Part shown: positions 1-8,636 of the stretch, one piece after another
How the letters are laid out: the number at the start of each line of letters is the position of its first letter
How positions within the stretch are numbered: the stretch's first letter is position 1
Assembly: GCF_001956855.1 (NCBI RefSeq)
Contig: NZ_MTHD01000003.1
Coordinates: forward strand, 62,001-126,000
Length of the DNA: 64,000 bases
Reading direction: 5' to 3'
From: Azonexus hydrophilus
GTDB lineage: Bacteria > Pseudomonadota > Gammaproteobacteria > Burkholderiales > Rhodocyclaceae
Made by a program: the position numbers and the translations under genes
Notes under the pieces: model-generated
The model's database searches: none
What the model was told of the DNA's origin: nothing
What the model saw: only the letters and a program-made list of their open reading frames with translations

Positions 1-87
1 GCCATGGCCAGCCGGCTGGCCGGGCTGTACGGCCAGTTGCAGCAGGCGAAAATGGCCGCCGGCGAGCCGTCGACCGCAAACGCCTGA
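1..87 (+). CDS. C-terminal end of an unidentified protein
   Basis: Only the last 28 codons are inside the window; the frame ends at TGA 85-87. The visible tail is rich in Ala, Gln and Gly (for example LYGQLQQAKMAAGEP) with no recognisable domain, so no function is proposed. The final codons overlap one copy of the repeated word GTCGACCGCA (69-78). The gene converges on the cyclic-nucleotide-binding gene whose stop lies at 94, leaving 6 bases between the two stop codons. Confidence 0.5.
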   Translation, partial: AMASRLAGLYGQLQQAKMAAGEPSTANA

Positions 88-93
88 GCTCGC

Positions 94-468
94 TCAGATA
101 TCTTCGATGACCGGCACCAGCCGGTCGACGGCGCGCAGGCGTTCGGCCATGACGCGCATCACCTGCATGGCGAAGAACGGGGTGTTCTGCACCAGGAACT
201 GAAAGCGCTTTTCGTCGATGGCAACGAATTCGCTGTCGCTGGTGGCGACGACCGTTGCCGAACGCGGACCGGGAGAAACCAGGCCCATTTCACCGACGAT
301 GCTGCCGTGCTGGAGCTGTTCAACAACGCGGTTGTTGACCATGACATCGGCGCTGCCATTGGTCAGTACATACATCACGCCGCCTTCGTCGCCTTCGCCG
401 AACAGCGTTTGGCCGGCAGGAATGCCGACGATGGTCGGGTTGTGGGCGAACAGTTCGAAGAAAACCAT
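94..468 (-). CDS. Single-domain cyclic-nucleotide-binding (Crp-like effector domain) protein
   Basis: A 124-residue protein made almost entirely of one cNMP-binding beta-roll, roughly residues 8-105. The early strand motif PAGQTLFGEGDEGGVMYVL is typical. The phosphate-binding-cassette region IVGEMGLVSPGPRSATVVA (about 57-75) keeps the GE...PRSAT pattern. There is no helix-turn-helix, and it is about half the length of Crp/Fnr regulators, so it cannot be a classical transcription factor; it may bind cAMP or c-di-GMP and act on a partner. ATG at 468 is chosen because the longer open frame upstream is low-complexity and has no relatives I recognise. It diverges from dgkA across 183 bases. Confidence 0.8.
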   Translation of the reverse strand: MVFFELFAHNPTIVGIPAGQTLFGEGDEGGVMYVLTNGSADVMVNNRVVEQLQHGSIVGEMGLVSPGPRSATVVATSDSEFVAIDEKRFQFLVQNTPFFAMQVMRVMAERLRAVDRLVPVIEDI

Positions 469-651
469 GGGACTTTTCCGTGAGTTGAGATGGCTCTTTT
501 TATCATGTCGCCGATGGTCCGGATATTTCTGCCGGATGACAGTCGGGCGCGGTTTGATCTGGCGCAAGCGCCGATGTGACCGGAAGATGACGATGGCTGT
601 CATCAAGGTTACGCGAAGCCTGATTAACGTGGGGGCTTTCACGGAGCCCGC

Positions 652-1068
652 ATGCAACAACCCGCACCCGAGGAACTGGGCCTGGACCCGGCGAACGAAT
701 CGCCCTTCAAGGGCAAGACCGGCCTGCGCCGGGTCTGGAATGCCTTCAACTACTCGCTCGACGGCCTGAAAGCCGCCTATCTCTGCGAAGACGCCTTCCG
801 CCAGGAAACCTGGCTGGCGCTGCTGCTGATTCCGCTGGCGCTGTGGCTGCCGGTCGGCTGGCTGGCGACCGGGCTGCTGATCGCCAGTGTCCTGCTGGTG
901 CTGGTCGTCGAACTGCTCAATTCCGCCATCGAAGCAGTGGTCGACCGCGTCAGCCTGGAGAACCACCGGCTGGCGAAGCGCGCCAAGGATATCGGCAGTG
1001 CCGCGGTACTTGTATCGCTGCTCCTGGTCTTCGTCGTCTGGGGCAGTGTCTTGCTGGAATTTTCTTGA
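652..1068 (+). CDS. dgkA: Diacylglycerol kinase (prokaryotic, integral membrane)
   Basis: DgkA phosphorylates diacylglycerol to phosphatidate with ATP in the inner membrane, recycling lipid left over from periplasmic glycan modification. The 138-residue protein has three membrane helices (about 54-70, 72-90 and 114-134) and the family active-site stretch ELLNSAIEAVVDR at 87-99. A hydrophilic N-terminal extension of about 20 residues makes it slightly longer than the E. coli enzyme. It starts at ATG 652 and lies 13 bases upstream of a GT4 glycosyltransferase, with which it is probably co-transcribed. Confidence 0.95.
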   Translation: MQQPAPEELGLDPANESPFKGKTGLRRVWNAFNYSLDGLKAAYLCEDAFRQETWLALLLIPLALWLPVGWLATGLLIASVLLVLVVELLNSAIEAVVDRVSLENHRLAKRAKDIGSAAVLVSLLLVFVVWGSVLLEFS

Positions 1069-1081
1069 TGGAGATTGCCTG

Positions 1082-2209
1082 ATGCTGGAAATTGCCTTCG
1101 TCACCGAAACCTACCCGCCGGAAGTGAACGGCGTGGCCATGACCGTCGGTCGGCTGGTCGGCGGCCTGCGCGACTGCGGTCACCGCGTCGAGGTTCTGCG
1201 TCCGCGCCAGGGCAAGACGGACGCCGGCAGCGAACTGGACACGCCCTTGCCCGGGGTGCCCTTGCCCGGCTATCCCGGCTTGCGCTTCGGCCTGCCCGCC
1301 GGGCGCGAACTGGTCCGGCGCTGGCGCAAGCGCCGGCCGGATCTGGTCCATGTCGTGACCGAGGGGCCGCTCGGTTGGTCCGCGGTCGGCGCAGCGCGCC
1401 GGCTGGGGATACCGGTGACCTCCGGCTTTCATACCAATTTCGACCGCTATAGCGTGCATTACGGCATGGGCTGGCTGCGGCCGGCGGTGGCGGCGTATCT
1501 GCGCGTACTGCACCGGCGGACGCTGGCGACGATGGTGCCGACCGAGGCGCTGGCTGCCGAACTGGCGGGCGAGGGCGTGCCGGGCGTGCGCGTGGTTGGC
1601 CGCGGGGTCGATTGCCACCTGTATGACCCGGCCCGGCGCAGTGACGAACTGCGCAGCAGTTGGGGCGTCAGCGGCGAGGGGCCGGTCTGCCTCTACGTTG
1701 GCCGGCTGGCACCGGAAAAGAATCTGGCGCTGGTCGAGAAGTGTTTTGCCGCAATCCAGGTCTGGCATCCGGCCGCGCGCATGGTCTGGGTTGGCGATGG
1801 TCCGTCGGCGCAGCGTCTTGCGGTCGACCACCCGGATCACCACTTTTCCGGCATGCGTCATGGCGAGGATCTGGCGGCGCATTACGCCAGCGCCGATCTG
1901 TTCCTTTTTCCCAGTCTCAGTGAAACCTACGGCAACGTGGTGGCCGAGGCGATGGCCAGCGGCGTGCCGGTGATCGCCTATCGCAGTGCGGCAGCGGCCG
2001 AGCTGGTGGCGAACCGGGAAAACAGCATGGTCGTCACGCCCGGTGACGAAAAGGCTTTCATCGATGCTGCGCTGTGGGCGGCGGACGATGCTTCTCGACT
2101 GGCCGGCATGGCCTCTCAGGCACGGCTGGCAATGCTGTCACGGAGCTGGTCCGGGGTTGTCGCGGTATTCGAGCGCGTGGCACGCGAGGCGATGGCACTT
2201 CACTCCTGA
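1082..2209 (+). CDS. GT4-family glycosyltransferase
   Basis: A 375-residue GT-B glycosyltransferase. The N-terminus IAFVTETYPPEVNGVA is characteristic of GT4 enzymes that act on lipid acceptors. The C-terminal domain shows LYVGRLAPEKNL (about 203-214) and the nucleotide-sugar-binding EX7E region SETYGNVVAEAMASG (about 279-293). It probably transfers a hexose from NDP-sugar or GDP-mannose to a membrane lipid; the exact donor and acceptor are unknown. ATG 1082 is preferred: it follows dgkA by 13 bases and gives the expected N-terminal strand, while the longer frame overlaps dgkA. Pairing with dgkA hints at glycolipid turnover. It overlaps the convergent FmdE-like gene by 10 bases. Confidence 0.88.
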   Translation: MLEIAFVTETYPPEVNGVAMTVGRLVGGLRDCGHRVEVLRPRQGKTDAGSELDTPLPGVPLPGYPGLRFGLPAGRELVRRWRKRRPDLVHVVTEGPLGWSAVGAARRLGIPVTSGFHTNFDRYSVHYGMGWLRPAVAAYLRVLHRRTLATMVPTEALAAELAGEGVPGVRVVGRGVDCHLYDPARRSDELRSSWGVSGEGPVCLYVGRLAPEKNLALVEKCFAAIQVWHPAARMVWVGDGPSAQRLAVDHPDHHFSGMRHGEDLAAHYASADLFLFPSLSETYGNVVAEAMASGVPVIAYRSAAAAELVANRENSMVVTPGDEKAFIDAALWAADDASRLAGMASQARLAMLSRSWSGVVAVFERVAREAMALHS

Positions 2210-2814
2210 CGGATGCGGATGTCGACCAGGGCCGGATCGTCGGCATGGTCCACCAGCAGCCGGCGGACGCGCGCCTGCCAGAGTTCGCCGAACAGGCGCG
2301 TTTCTTCCCGGTCGGCGCTGCCGTCGAGGATGGCCTGCAGCAGTAGCGGCGTGCGCGGATCGCCGGGGACGCTGTCGAGTTGCAGCACGCACTCGATCGA
2401 TCGCCCGGAATCGAGGCGCGTGAAGGCGATGCCCTGCACGCCATCGACGCCGAAACGCAGCAGCTCGCGGCGTCCGTGCCGGCCGGCCAGCCCCTTGAAG
2501 CCACCGCTGCCGGCGGCGCCGGTGAGCAGGGTGATGACACTGCCGATGACGCCGGCGACACCCTGTTCCTGACGTTCCGGCAGGGCAATGGCGATGCCGC
2601 CGCGCTCCGGGATGCGATTGCCGTAGAGGACTTTCAGGGCGCGCACGGTGAGCAGCCAGGCGCCGGCCACGGTCGGGCAGGAATGGCCGGCAAGACGGAC
2701 GGCGTCGGCAAAGTGATAGTCGATCAGGCCGTCGTCGGCGGCGCCGAGCAGCGCGGCCAGCGGGTCGCGCATGCGCAGTGGTGGAATGGCGTCAAAAAAG
2801 GCGGGAAAGGTCAT
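2200..2814 (-). CDS. FmdE-like domain protein
   Basis: A 204-residue protein with the motif GHSCPTVAG at residues 43-51, preceded by YHFADAVRLA. This matches the FmdE domain named after formylmethanofuran dehydrogenase subunit E, in which His and Cys are likely metal ligands. Function outside methanogens is not established; nothing around it suggests C1 or molybdopterin metabolism. It is a single gene convergent with the glycosyltransferase and separated by 70 bases from the end of the hybrid kinase. I am confident of the family, not of the role. Confidence 0.72.
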   Translation of the reverse strand: MTFPAFFDAIPPLRMRDPLAALLGAADDGLIDYHFADAVRLAGHSCPTVAGAWLLTVRALKVLYGNRIPERGGIAIALPERQEQGVAGVIGSVITLLTGAAGSGGFKGLAGRHGRRELLRFGVDGVQGIAFTRLDSGRSIECVLQLDSVPGDPRTPLLLQAILDGSADREETRLFGELWQARVRRLLVDHADDPALVDIRIRQE

Positions 2815-2884
2815 GGCAGTCTCCTGAGGCAGCTTGGATTGTCGCTGCTTCGTCCGGGGCCGACCTTGATCCGGATCGCCTCTG

Positions 2885-5800
2885 TCAGTGACTGCCGGTT
2901 TTTCCCGACCAGTGGGCCAGCGCCTGCTTCAGTGCGGCGTTGCTGACCGGCTTGGCCAGGTAGTCATCCATGCCGCAGGCCAGGCACTCCTCGCGGTCGC
3001 CCTGCATGGCGTTGGCGGTCATGGCGATCACCGGCACCTGTTGCATCGTTGTTCCGGCGTCGCCGGCGCGCAGCCGGCGGGTGGCCTCGAAGCCGTCCAT
3101 GACCGGCATCTGGCAGTCCATCAGGACGACGTCGAAGCTTTCCGCCGCCAGCTGTTCCAGGGCTTCGGCGCCGTTGCCGGCAACGACGAGCTGGCAGCCG
3201 AGCTTGCCGAGCAGGGCGGCGGCGACTTTCTGGTTGACCGGGTTGTCCTCGACCAGCAGCACCCGGATGCCGGCGCGCAACGGGGCATCATCGGGGGCGC
3301 GGGCAGTGGCGACCGGCAGGCTGTGGTCGACGGCCAGCGGCAGTTCGAACTGGAAGACACTGCCCTGGCCCGGGGTCGAGCTGACTTCGATGGTGCCGCC
3401 CATCAGTTCGATCAGGCGCTTGCAGATCGACAGGCCGAGCCCGGTGCCGCCGAATTGCCGGGTGGTCGAGGCGTCGCCCTGGAAGAAGGGGGAGAACAGG
3501 CTGGCGACGACGGTCGGCGCCATGCCGATGCCGGTGTCGCTGACCCGTACCTGCAGCCAGGTCGCCAATGCCGGGTTGGCGGCCGGCCGGCAGCCGAATT
3601 CGACGCGCACGCTGCCGCTGCTGGTGAACTTGACGGCGTTGCCGACCAGGTTGATCAGCACCTGGCGCAAGCGGCCGGGGTCGCCGATCAGCCGTGGTGG
3701 CAGTTCGGGGGCGATGTTGCCGCTGAGCGCGATGTCCTTCAGCGTCGCCGAGTGGCCGAGCAGGGCCAGGGTGTCGTGCAGCACGTCGGCCGGGGCGAAC
3801 GGGATGGCCTCGACCTGGAGCTTGCCGGCTTCGACCTTGGAGAAATCGAGGACGTCGTTGATCAGCCCGAGCAGGCCGTCGGCGCTGTGCCGGATGGTTT
3901 CGGCGTAATCGCGTTGTTCTGCGGTCAACGGTGTGGCGAGCAGCAATTCGGCCATGCCGATGACGCCGTTCATCGGCGTGCGGATTTCATGGCTCATGTT
4001 GGCCAGGAAATTGCCCTTGGCGATGCTCGCCGATTCGGCTGCCGCCCTTGCCTTGTCCAGTTGTTCGACGGCGCGCATGCGCTCCATCAGGCCGCCGGCC
4101 CAGCGTGCCAGCAGCTGGATGAATTCGATGTCCGACGGATCGAAGTCGTGATCGCGGCTGGCGTGCGAGGAAAAGTTGATGGTCCCGTAGAGCGCATCGT
4201 CGACGCGGATCGGTACGCCAAGGTAGCTGGCCAGCCGGAAATCGCGGAAGCACGGATGGTCGCGGAATTCCGATTCGCCGGTATTGACCAGCTGGAACAG
4301 CGCATCGCGTTTGACGATTTCGCTGCAGAAGGTGTTGCCGAGCGGAAACTCCTGCTGGTCCTGCAAGGTGTTTTCCGGCGAGACCTGGACTTCGATGCGG
4401 TAGATGCCGCTTTCCTGGTCGACGTGGCTGATGATCCCGTATTCGAGATGCAAATGTTCGCTTGCCAGTTTCAGCGCGTGGCGCAGCGTTTCGCGCGGAC
4501 TCAGGCCGGTGACCGTGGCGATTTCGTTGAGCGCGCGCAGTGCGGCCATCTGGCGTTTCAGGCGCAAGGCCTGCAGGCGCTGTTCGGTGATGTCCTCGAA
4601 CACGCCGAGATAGTTGATCAGCCGGTTGGTGCTGTCGCGGACGACGGAAATGGTCAGCCATTCCTCGATCAGGCGGCCGTCCTTGCGCCGGTTGACGATG
4701 TCGCCGCGCCAGATGTCGTGGCGTTCGAGGCTTTCCCACATTTTCCGGTAGAAATCCGGTGCGTGGCGTCCGGAGGCGAAGATGGCCGGCGTCTCGCCCA
4801 GCAGTTCGCCGGCGTTGTAACCGGAAACCCGCTCCAGTTGGGGGTTGACCGCAAGAATCCGCCGTTCGGCATCGGTGACCAGGATGCCGCTGGTGCTGTT
4901 TTCGAAGACCTGCGCCGCCAGTTGCCGCTCGTGATGCAGCCGCGCCTGATCGATCAGGCCGCGGCGGATGCGCCGGATCAGCAGGGTGCTCAGGGCGACG
5001 ATGACGAACAGCGCCAGCCCGGCGAGCACGAGCGTGTCGCGCGCTTCGGTCTGCCAGCGGGCGAGGGCCAGGTCGCGGTCCACGTGCACCAGGACGAACA
5101 GCGGGTAGTTGCGCGAGGCGCGGTAGGCGGTGAGCATCGGCCGGTCGCGTTCCCGGTCGTCGGTGAAGCTGCCGATTTCCACCTCGCGCATCGCCTGCAG
5201 CCGGCTGCCTTCGAGGTGGCGACTGCCCGGCATCAGGTCGTCGCGTGACGAAAGCATGACGATGCCCTGGTAGTCGAGGATTTCGACCAGCGTCATGGCG
5301 GTGCTGACGTGGTGCGAGAAATGGTTGATGAAATAGTCGGGATTGAGCGTTGCAATGAATTGCAGGCGCCGACCGTCGATGTCGATTTCGCGGACGATCG
5401 GGAAGAAGCTCGGGCTGTCGGGTGGAATCGGCGCGCGGCTGGTGGTCGGCGTGCCGTCGGCCAGGTCGCGGCCGAGCCAGGGCGTGCCCAGGCGCAGGAA
5501 GGCGGCAACCGCATCGCCTTCGCGGGGTGGCTGGAAGCCCCTGCTGTCGACATGGCGGCCGATGTTGTCCGGATTGGAGCTGGCCAGGATGCGGCCACTC
5601 TCGTCGGCAATCGACAGCGAGCGCAGGAAGAGCAGGCGGCGCAGCATGCGCTCCATCTGCTGCGAAGTCCGGTCGATGTTCGCCGACGGTGTTTCCAGCA
5701 GTTCCGGCAGGCCCTGCAGTGTCAGGTCGGCCAGCGTCAGTGTCTGCGTCAGCTGTTCCTCGAACACCCGGACATGGGCTCGCGCATTGTCCAGGTGGCT

Positions 5801-5902
5801 GTCCAGCGCTTCCTGGCGCAGCCGCAGCACATGCGTCAGGCTACCGGCCAGCACCGTGACGACGAGCACGATCTGCAGGCCGATCATCAGCCGCGTCAGC
5901 AT
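2885..5902 (-). CDS. Hybrid sensor histidine kinase (periplasmic sensor, PAS, GAF, HisKA, HATPase, receiver)
   Basis: A 1005-residue inner-membrane sensor. It has a membrane helix at about 4-24, a long periplasmic region to about 288, and a second helix at about 289-307. A PAS domain follows (about 340-434), then a GAF-like domain (about 457-614), the HisKA motif SHEIRTPMNG (His near 636), and an ATPase domain with NLVGNAVKF, DTGIGM and GGTGLGLSI. The C-terminal receiver contains VLLVEDNPVNQ and the acceptor VLMDCQMPVMDG. There is no Hpt domain, so a separate phosphotransfer protein is probably needed. ATG 5902 is used because the longer frame runs into the upstream gene. It lies 31 bases after a solute-binding-protein gene, its probable input partner. 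Confidence 0.93.
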   Translation of the reverse strand: MLTRLMIGLQIVLVVTVLAGSLTHVLRLRQEALDSHLDNARAHVRVFEEQLTQTLTLADLTLQGLPELLETPSANIDRTSQQMERMLRRLLFLRSLSIADESGRILASSNPDNIGRHVDSRGFQPPREGDAVAAFLRLGTPWLGRDLADGTPTTSRAPIPPDSPSFFPIVREIDIDGRRLQFIATLNPDYFINHFSHHVSTAMTLVEILDYQGIVMLSSRDDLMPGSRHLEGSRLQAMREVEIGSFTDDRERDRPMLTAYRASRNYPLFVLVHVDRDLALARWQTEARDTLVLAGLALFVIVALSTLLIRRIRRGLIDQARLHHERQLAAQVFENSTSGILVTDAERRILAVNPQLERVSGYNAGELLGETPAIFASGRHAPDFYRKMWESLERHDIWRGDIVNRRKDGRLIEEWLTISVVRDSTNRLINYLGVFEDITEQRLQALRLKRQMAALRALNEIATVTGLSPRETLRHALKLASEHLHLEYGIISHVDQESGIYRIEVQVSPENTLQDQQEFPLGNTFCSEIVKRDALFQLVNTGESEFRDHPCFRDFRLASYLGVPIRVDDALYGTINFSSHASRDHDFDPSDIEFIQLLARWAGGLMERMRAVEQLDKARAAAESASIAKGNFLANMSHEIRTPMNGVIGMAELLLATPLTAEQRDYAETIRHSADGLLGLINDVLDFSKVEAGKLQVEAIPFAPADVLHDTLALLGHSATLKDIALSGNIAPELPPRLIGDPGRLRQVLINLVGNAVKFTSSGSVRVEFGCRPAANPALATWLQVRVSDTGIGMAPTVVASLFSPFFQGDASTTRQFGGTGLGLSICKRLIELMGGTIEVSSTPGQGSVFQFELPLAVDHSLPVATARAPDDAPLRAGIRVLLVEDNPVNQKVAAALLGKLGCQLVVAGNGAEALEQLAAESFDVVLMDCQMPVMDGFEATRRLRAGDAGTTMQQVPVIAMTANAMQGDREECLACGMDDYLAKPVSNAALKQALAHWSGKTGSH

Positions 5903-5933
5903 TGCCGTCCGGCTGCCGTCCTGTGGTGAAGAC

Positions 5934-6731
5934 CTAGTCGAGAACGGCAATTGGCAGCAGGCCGTGGCGTTCGGCAAAGGATTTCAGTTCACCGCTGCGC
6001 TTGGCGCGGGCGAGGAAGTCCTCGACCCGTGCATGCCAGCGATCGTCACCCTGGCGCATGGCCCAGGCGTAGGGCGTCATGTGGTAGGTGTTGCCGGGCT
6101 TGACCAGGCGTGCCCAGTCGGTCGTGCGCAGCATGCGCAGGCTGAACGGAAAGTCGGTCATGAACACGTCGGCGCGGCCGGATTCGACCTCCCGCTCGCG
6201 CGCGTTCGGCGTATCGAGCACCTTCAGCGTCGCCGCTTTCAGGCGGGCCTTCATCACCGGTTCGTGCAGGGTTCCCTTGGCGACGGCAACGACCACGCCG
6301 GGCTGGTCGATATCGGTCCATTGGCGGATGCGGCGGTTGCTCTTGGTGGTGATGGCGTAGATGTCGCTGGCCATGTGCGGGCGGGTGAAACGCAGCTTTT
6401 CCTGGCGCAGCGGCGTGATGCCGATGGCGAACATGGCGATGTCGCAGCGATCCTCGGTCACGTCGTCGATCAGGCGGGCGAATGAGCTGTCGACGAACTC
6501 GACATCGGCACCAAGGTCGCGCCCCAGCGCCTTGGCCATGTCGACGTCGATGCCCGACAACTGGCGGGTTTTCGGGTCGCGGTAACTGATGCCGAAATAA
6601 TCCGGCCAGACGCACACGCGTACCGTCTTGCTGATTGCGATCCGCTCAAGGATGCCGTTGTTCTGCGCCATCGCCGGGGCGGCGGACAGGAACAACGCGG
6701 AAAACAGCAGGCGGAGTAACAACTTCAGCAA
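5934..6731 (-). CDS. Periplasmic amino-acid-type solute-binding protein (SBP family 3)
   Basis: A 265-residue protein with a signal peptide (LLLRLLFSALFLSAAPAMA, cleavage after AMA) followed by a family-3 solute-binding fold: VRVCVWPDYFGISYRDP, GIDVDMAKALGRDLGADVEFV, then DRCDIAMFAIGITPLRQEKLRFTRP split across the hinge. No ABC permease or ATPase gene is nearby; the next gene is a hybrid histidine kinase 31 bases downstream. It therefore probably acts as a ligand receptor for signalling rather than for uptake. The only usable start in frame is TTG 6731, preceded by AAGG about 8 bases upstream; that site lies inside a perfect palindrome (6735-6750). Confidence 0.86.
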   Translation of the reverse strand: MLKLLLRLLFSALFLSAAPAMAQNNGILERIAISKTVRVCVWPDYFGISYRDPKTRQLSGIDVDMAKALGRDLGADVEFVDSSFARLIDDVTEDRCDIAMFAIGITPLRQEKLRFTRPHMASDIYAITTKSNRRIRQWTDIDQPGVVVAVAKGTLHEPVMKARLKAATLKVLDTPNAREREVESGRADVFMTDFPFSLRMLRTTDWARLVKPGNTYHMTPYAWAMRQGDDRWHARVEDFLARAKRSGELKSFAERHGLLPIAVLD

Positions 6732-6734
6732 TTT

Positions 6735-6750
6735 TATTACCTTGGTAATA
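6735..6750. promoter_or_regulatory. Perfect 16-base palindrome over the ribosome-binding site of the SBP gene
   Basis: TATTACCTTGGTAATA reads the same on both strands (7-base arms, 2-base centre). It sits 3 bases upstream of the TTG start of the solute-binding protein and contains its AAGG ribosome-binding sequence. It could be a repressor operator or an RNA hairpin that limits translation; the sequence alone does not decide. Confidence 0.45.
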
Positions 6751-6795
6751 GATTTAATGGCTTTAGTGTAGCAAAAAAACCCTCGCCGCCTGGGG

Positions 6796-7179
6796 TCATT
6801 CGCGCTGGATCAATTCCACCTTGTAGCCATCCGGGTCTTCGACGAAGGCGATGATCGTCGTGCCGTGCTTCATCGGCCCGGCTTCGCGCACGACCTTGCC
6901 GCCGCGGGCCTTGATCGCCGCGCAGGCAGCGGCCGCGTCGGGTACGGCCAGCGCGATGTGGCCGTAGGCGTTGCCGAGTTCGTAGCTGGCGGTGTCCCAG
7001 TTGTGCGTCAGTTCGAGCACGGCTTCCTTGTCTTCGCTGCCGTAACCGACGAAGGCCAGCGTGAAGCGGCCTTCCGGGTAGTCGTTGCGGCGCAGCAACT
7101 GCATGCCGAGGATTTCGGTGTAGAAAGCGATCGATTGGTCGAGATTGCCGACGCGGAGCATGGTGTGCAGGATGCGCAT
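6796..7179 (-). CDS. gloA: Lactoylglutathione lyase (glyoxalase I)
   Basis: GloA isomerises the methylglyoxal-glutathione hemithioacetal to S-lactoylglutathione. The 127-residue protein has the usual two-module VOC fold, and all four metal ligands fall at the E. coli positions: His5, Glu56, His74 and Glu122. This suggests the Ni-dependent bacterial class. It is the last gene of the minus-strand run that starts at glyQ and lies 10 bases after the YgjP-like gene. Confidence 0.96.
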   Translation of the reverse strand: MRILHTMLRVGNLDQSIAFYTEILGMQLLRRNDYPEGRFTLAFVGYGSEDKEAVLELTHNWDTASYELGNAYGHIALAVPDAAAACAAIKARGGKVVREAGPMKHGTTIIAFVEDPDGYKVELIQRE

Positions 7180-7189
7180 GGATTTCCTT

Positions 7190-7906
7190 TCAGAATTGCG
7201 GGAGGTGCCGGCCGAGCCGGCGGAGTTCGAGGCGTAGCTGGCGCCAGTCGGGACAAAGCTGGTCGACGACAGACCAGAAGCGCGGGCTGTGGTTCATTTC
7301 CTTCAGGTGCGCCAGTTCGTGGCAGACGACGTAATCGACGATGGCCGGCGGCATCAGTACCAGCCGCCAGTTCAGCGCGATGTTGCCGCGCGCGCTGCAA
7401 CTGCCCCAGCGCGTGCGCGCCGACGACAGGCGCAGCGGCGGCATGGCGACGCCGAGGCGTGGCGCGTGCACCGCCAGCCGGTCGAGGAACAGCGCGCGGG
7501 CCTTTTCGCGCAGCGCGGTTTCCAGCACTTTGGCGGCGTCGACCGCAGGCGGCACCGTCAGGTGGATTTCGTCGCCGGCAAAATGCCAGCGGGCGCGGGG
7601 GGCGCTCGAGATTCTTGCGGTCAACGCCTGGCCGAGGACAGAAATGCCGGCGCCGTCGTGCACGGCGAAGCGTTCGGCCGCCGGTCGCTCGCGCCAGGCC
7701 GCGAGCTTGTCGATGACCCATTGGCCGTGCGCGCGGATCAGCGTCTCGATGTCGCGCAGGCTGGCGCGTAGCGGCGCGCCGACGCGCAGGCCGCGCTGGT
7801 CGATGGTCAGGCCGATGCTGCGCCGGCTGCTGCGGCGCAGGGCGTAGTCGATGCGCTGGCCGGCGAGGACGATGTGCTGCGCCGACTCAGGCGGACGCGC
7901 CGGCAT
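7190..7906 (-). CDS. YgjP-like M48-type metal-dependent hydrolase
   Basis: A 238-residue protein of the YgjP/DUF45 metallopeptidase-like family. The C-terminal part contains [19 protein letters not shown] followed by the zinc motif [16 protein letters not shown], where HExxH and a downstream His coordinate the metal. Family members have been described as putative proteases; one E. coli member was reported to hydrolyse UTP, so the substrate here is uncertain. The start overlaps the end of plsC by 20 bases, indicating translational coupling in this operon. Confidence 0.85.
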   Translation of the reverse strand: MPARPPESAQHIVLAGQRIDYALRRSSRRSIGLTIDQRGLRVGAPLRASLRDIETLIRAHGQWVIDKLAAWRERPAAERFAVHDGAGISVLGQALTARISSAPRARWHFAGDEIHLTVPPAVDAAKVLETALREKARALFLDRLAVHAPRLGVAMPPLRLSSARTRWGSCSARGNIALNWRLVLMPPAIVDYVVCHELAHLKEMNHSPRFWSVVDQLCPDWRQLRLELRRLGRHLPQF

Positions 7907-8636
7907 CCGGATAACGGTGCGGTGAAATGCGGCGCATCTCGGCTTCGATCCAGTCCTCGACGCGCTGGTTGACTTCGGCGTCGCTCATGCCGCTGGCGTC
8001 GAAGGCAGGGCCGATGCTGATGGTGACGGTCCCCGGCGTCTTCAGGAAAGCCTGGCGCGGCCAGTATTCACCGGCGTTGTGCGCAACCGGCACGACCTTG
8101 CAGCCGACGTGCGTCGCCAGGTAGGCGCCGCCCGGCTTGTAACGGCGCTTCTCGCCCGGCGGCACGCGCGTGCCCTCGGGGAAGATGATCACGTAGAACC
8201 CCTGCTTCAGGCGCTCGCGGCCCTGGGTGACGACCTGGTCGAGGGCGTTCTTGCCGGCGGCACGATCAATCGAGATCATCTTCATCGCCGCCAGTCCCCA
8301 GCCGACCAGCGGCAGCTTCAGCAGTTCCTTCTTCAGCACGAAGACGCAGAAGGCGCCGTTCGGCACACAGTCCTGCAAGGTCATCGTTTCCCACGCCGAC
8401 TGGTGCTTGGCCATGATCACGCAGGCTTCGGCCGGCATGTTCTCGCGGCCGATCACCCGGGCCCGGATGCCGAGCAGGTTCTCGACACCCCATTGCGTGC
8501 CGAGGCGCCAGACGCGGCCGAAACGGTAGGCCCAGACGCCGCCGAGCAGCGGCCCGGCGATGACCACCAGCGGCGCGCTGAGCACCGACCAGACGATGGC
8601 GTAAGCCATGAATAGCGTGGAGCGGACAGCGTTCAT
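7887..8636 (-). CDS. plsC: 1-acyl-sn-glycerol-3-phosphate acyltransferase
   Basis: This enzyme acylates lysophosphatidate to phosphatidate at the inner membrane. The 249-residue protein begins with a hydrophobic anchor (about 8-35). It carries the acyltransferase block KHQSAWE, in which the usual H(X4)D aspartate is Glu, plus FPEGTR and the downstream VPVAHN motif. The Glu variant occurs in many betaproteobacterial PlsC proteins. It sits between gmhB (4-base ATGA overlap) and the YgjP-like gene in the glyQ-to-gloA run. Confidence 0.92.
   Translation of the reverse strand: MNAVRSTLFMAYAIVWSVLSAPLVVIAGPLLGGVWAYRFGRVWRLGTQWGVENLLGIRARVIGRENMPAEACVIMAKHQSAWETMTLQDCVPNGAFCVFVLKKELLKLPLVGWGLAAMKMISIDRAAGKNALDQVVTQGRERLKQGFYVIIFPEGTRVPPGEKRRYKPGGAYLATHVGCKVVPVAHNAGEYWPRQAFLKTPGTVTISIGPAFDASGMSDAEVNQRVEDWIEAEMRRISPHRYPDAGASA

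Noticed and set aside
2888..5248. Long plus-strand open frame (about 786 codons) opposite the hybrid kinase
   Set aside because: It is a mirror of the GC-rich kinase gene: its translation is low-complexity (Gln, Asp, Val, Gly-rich), it has no domains, and the minus strand carries a complete multi-domain protein.
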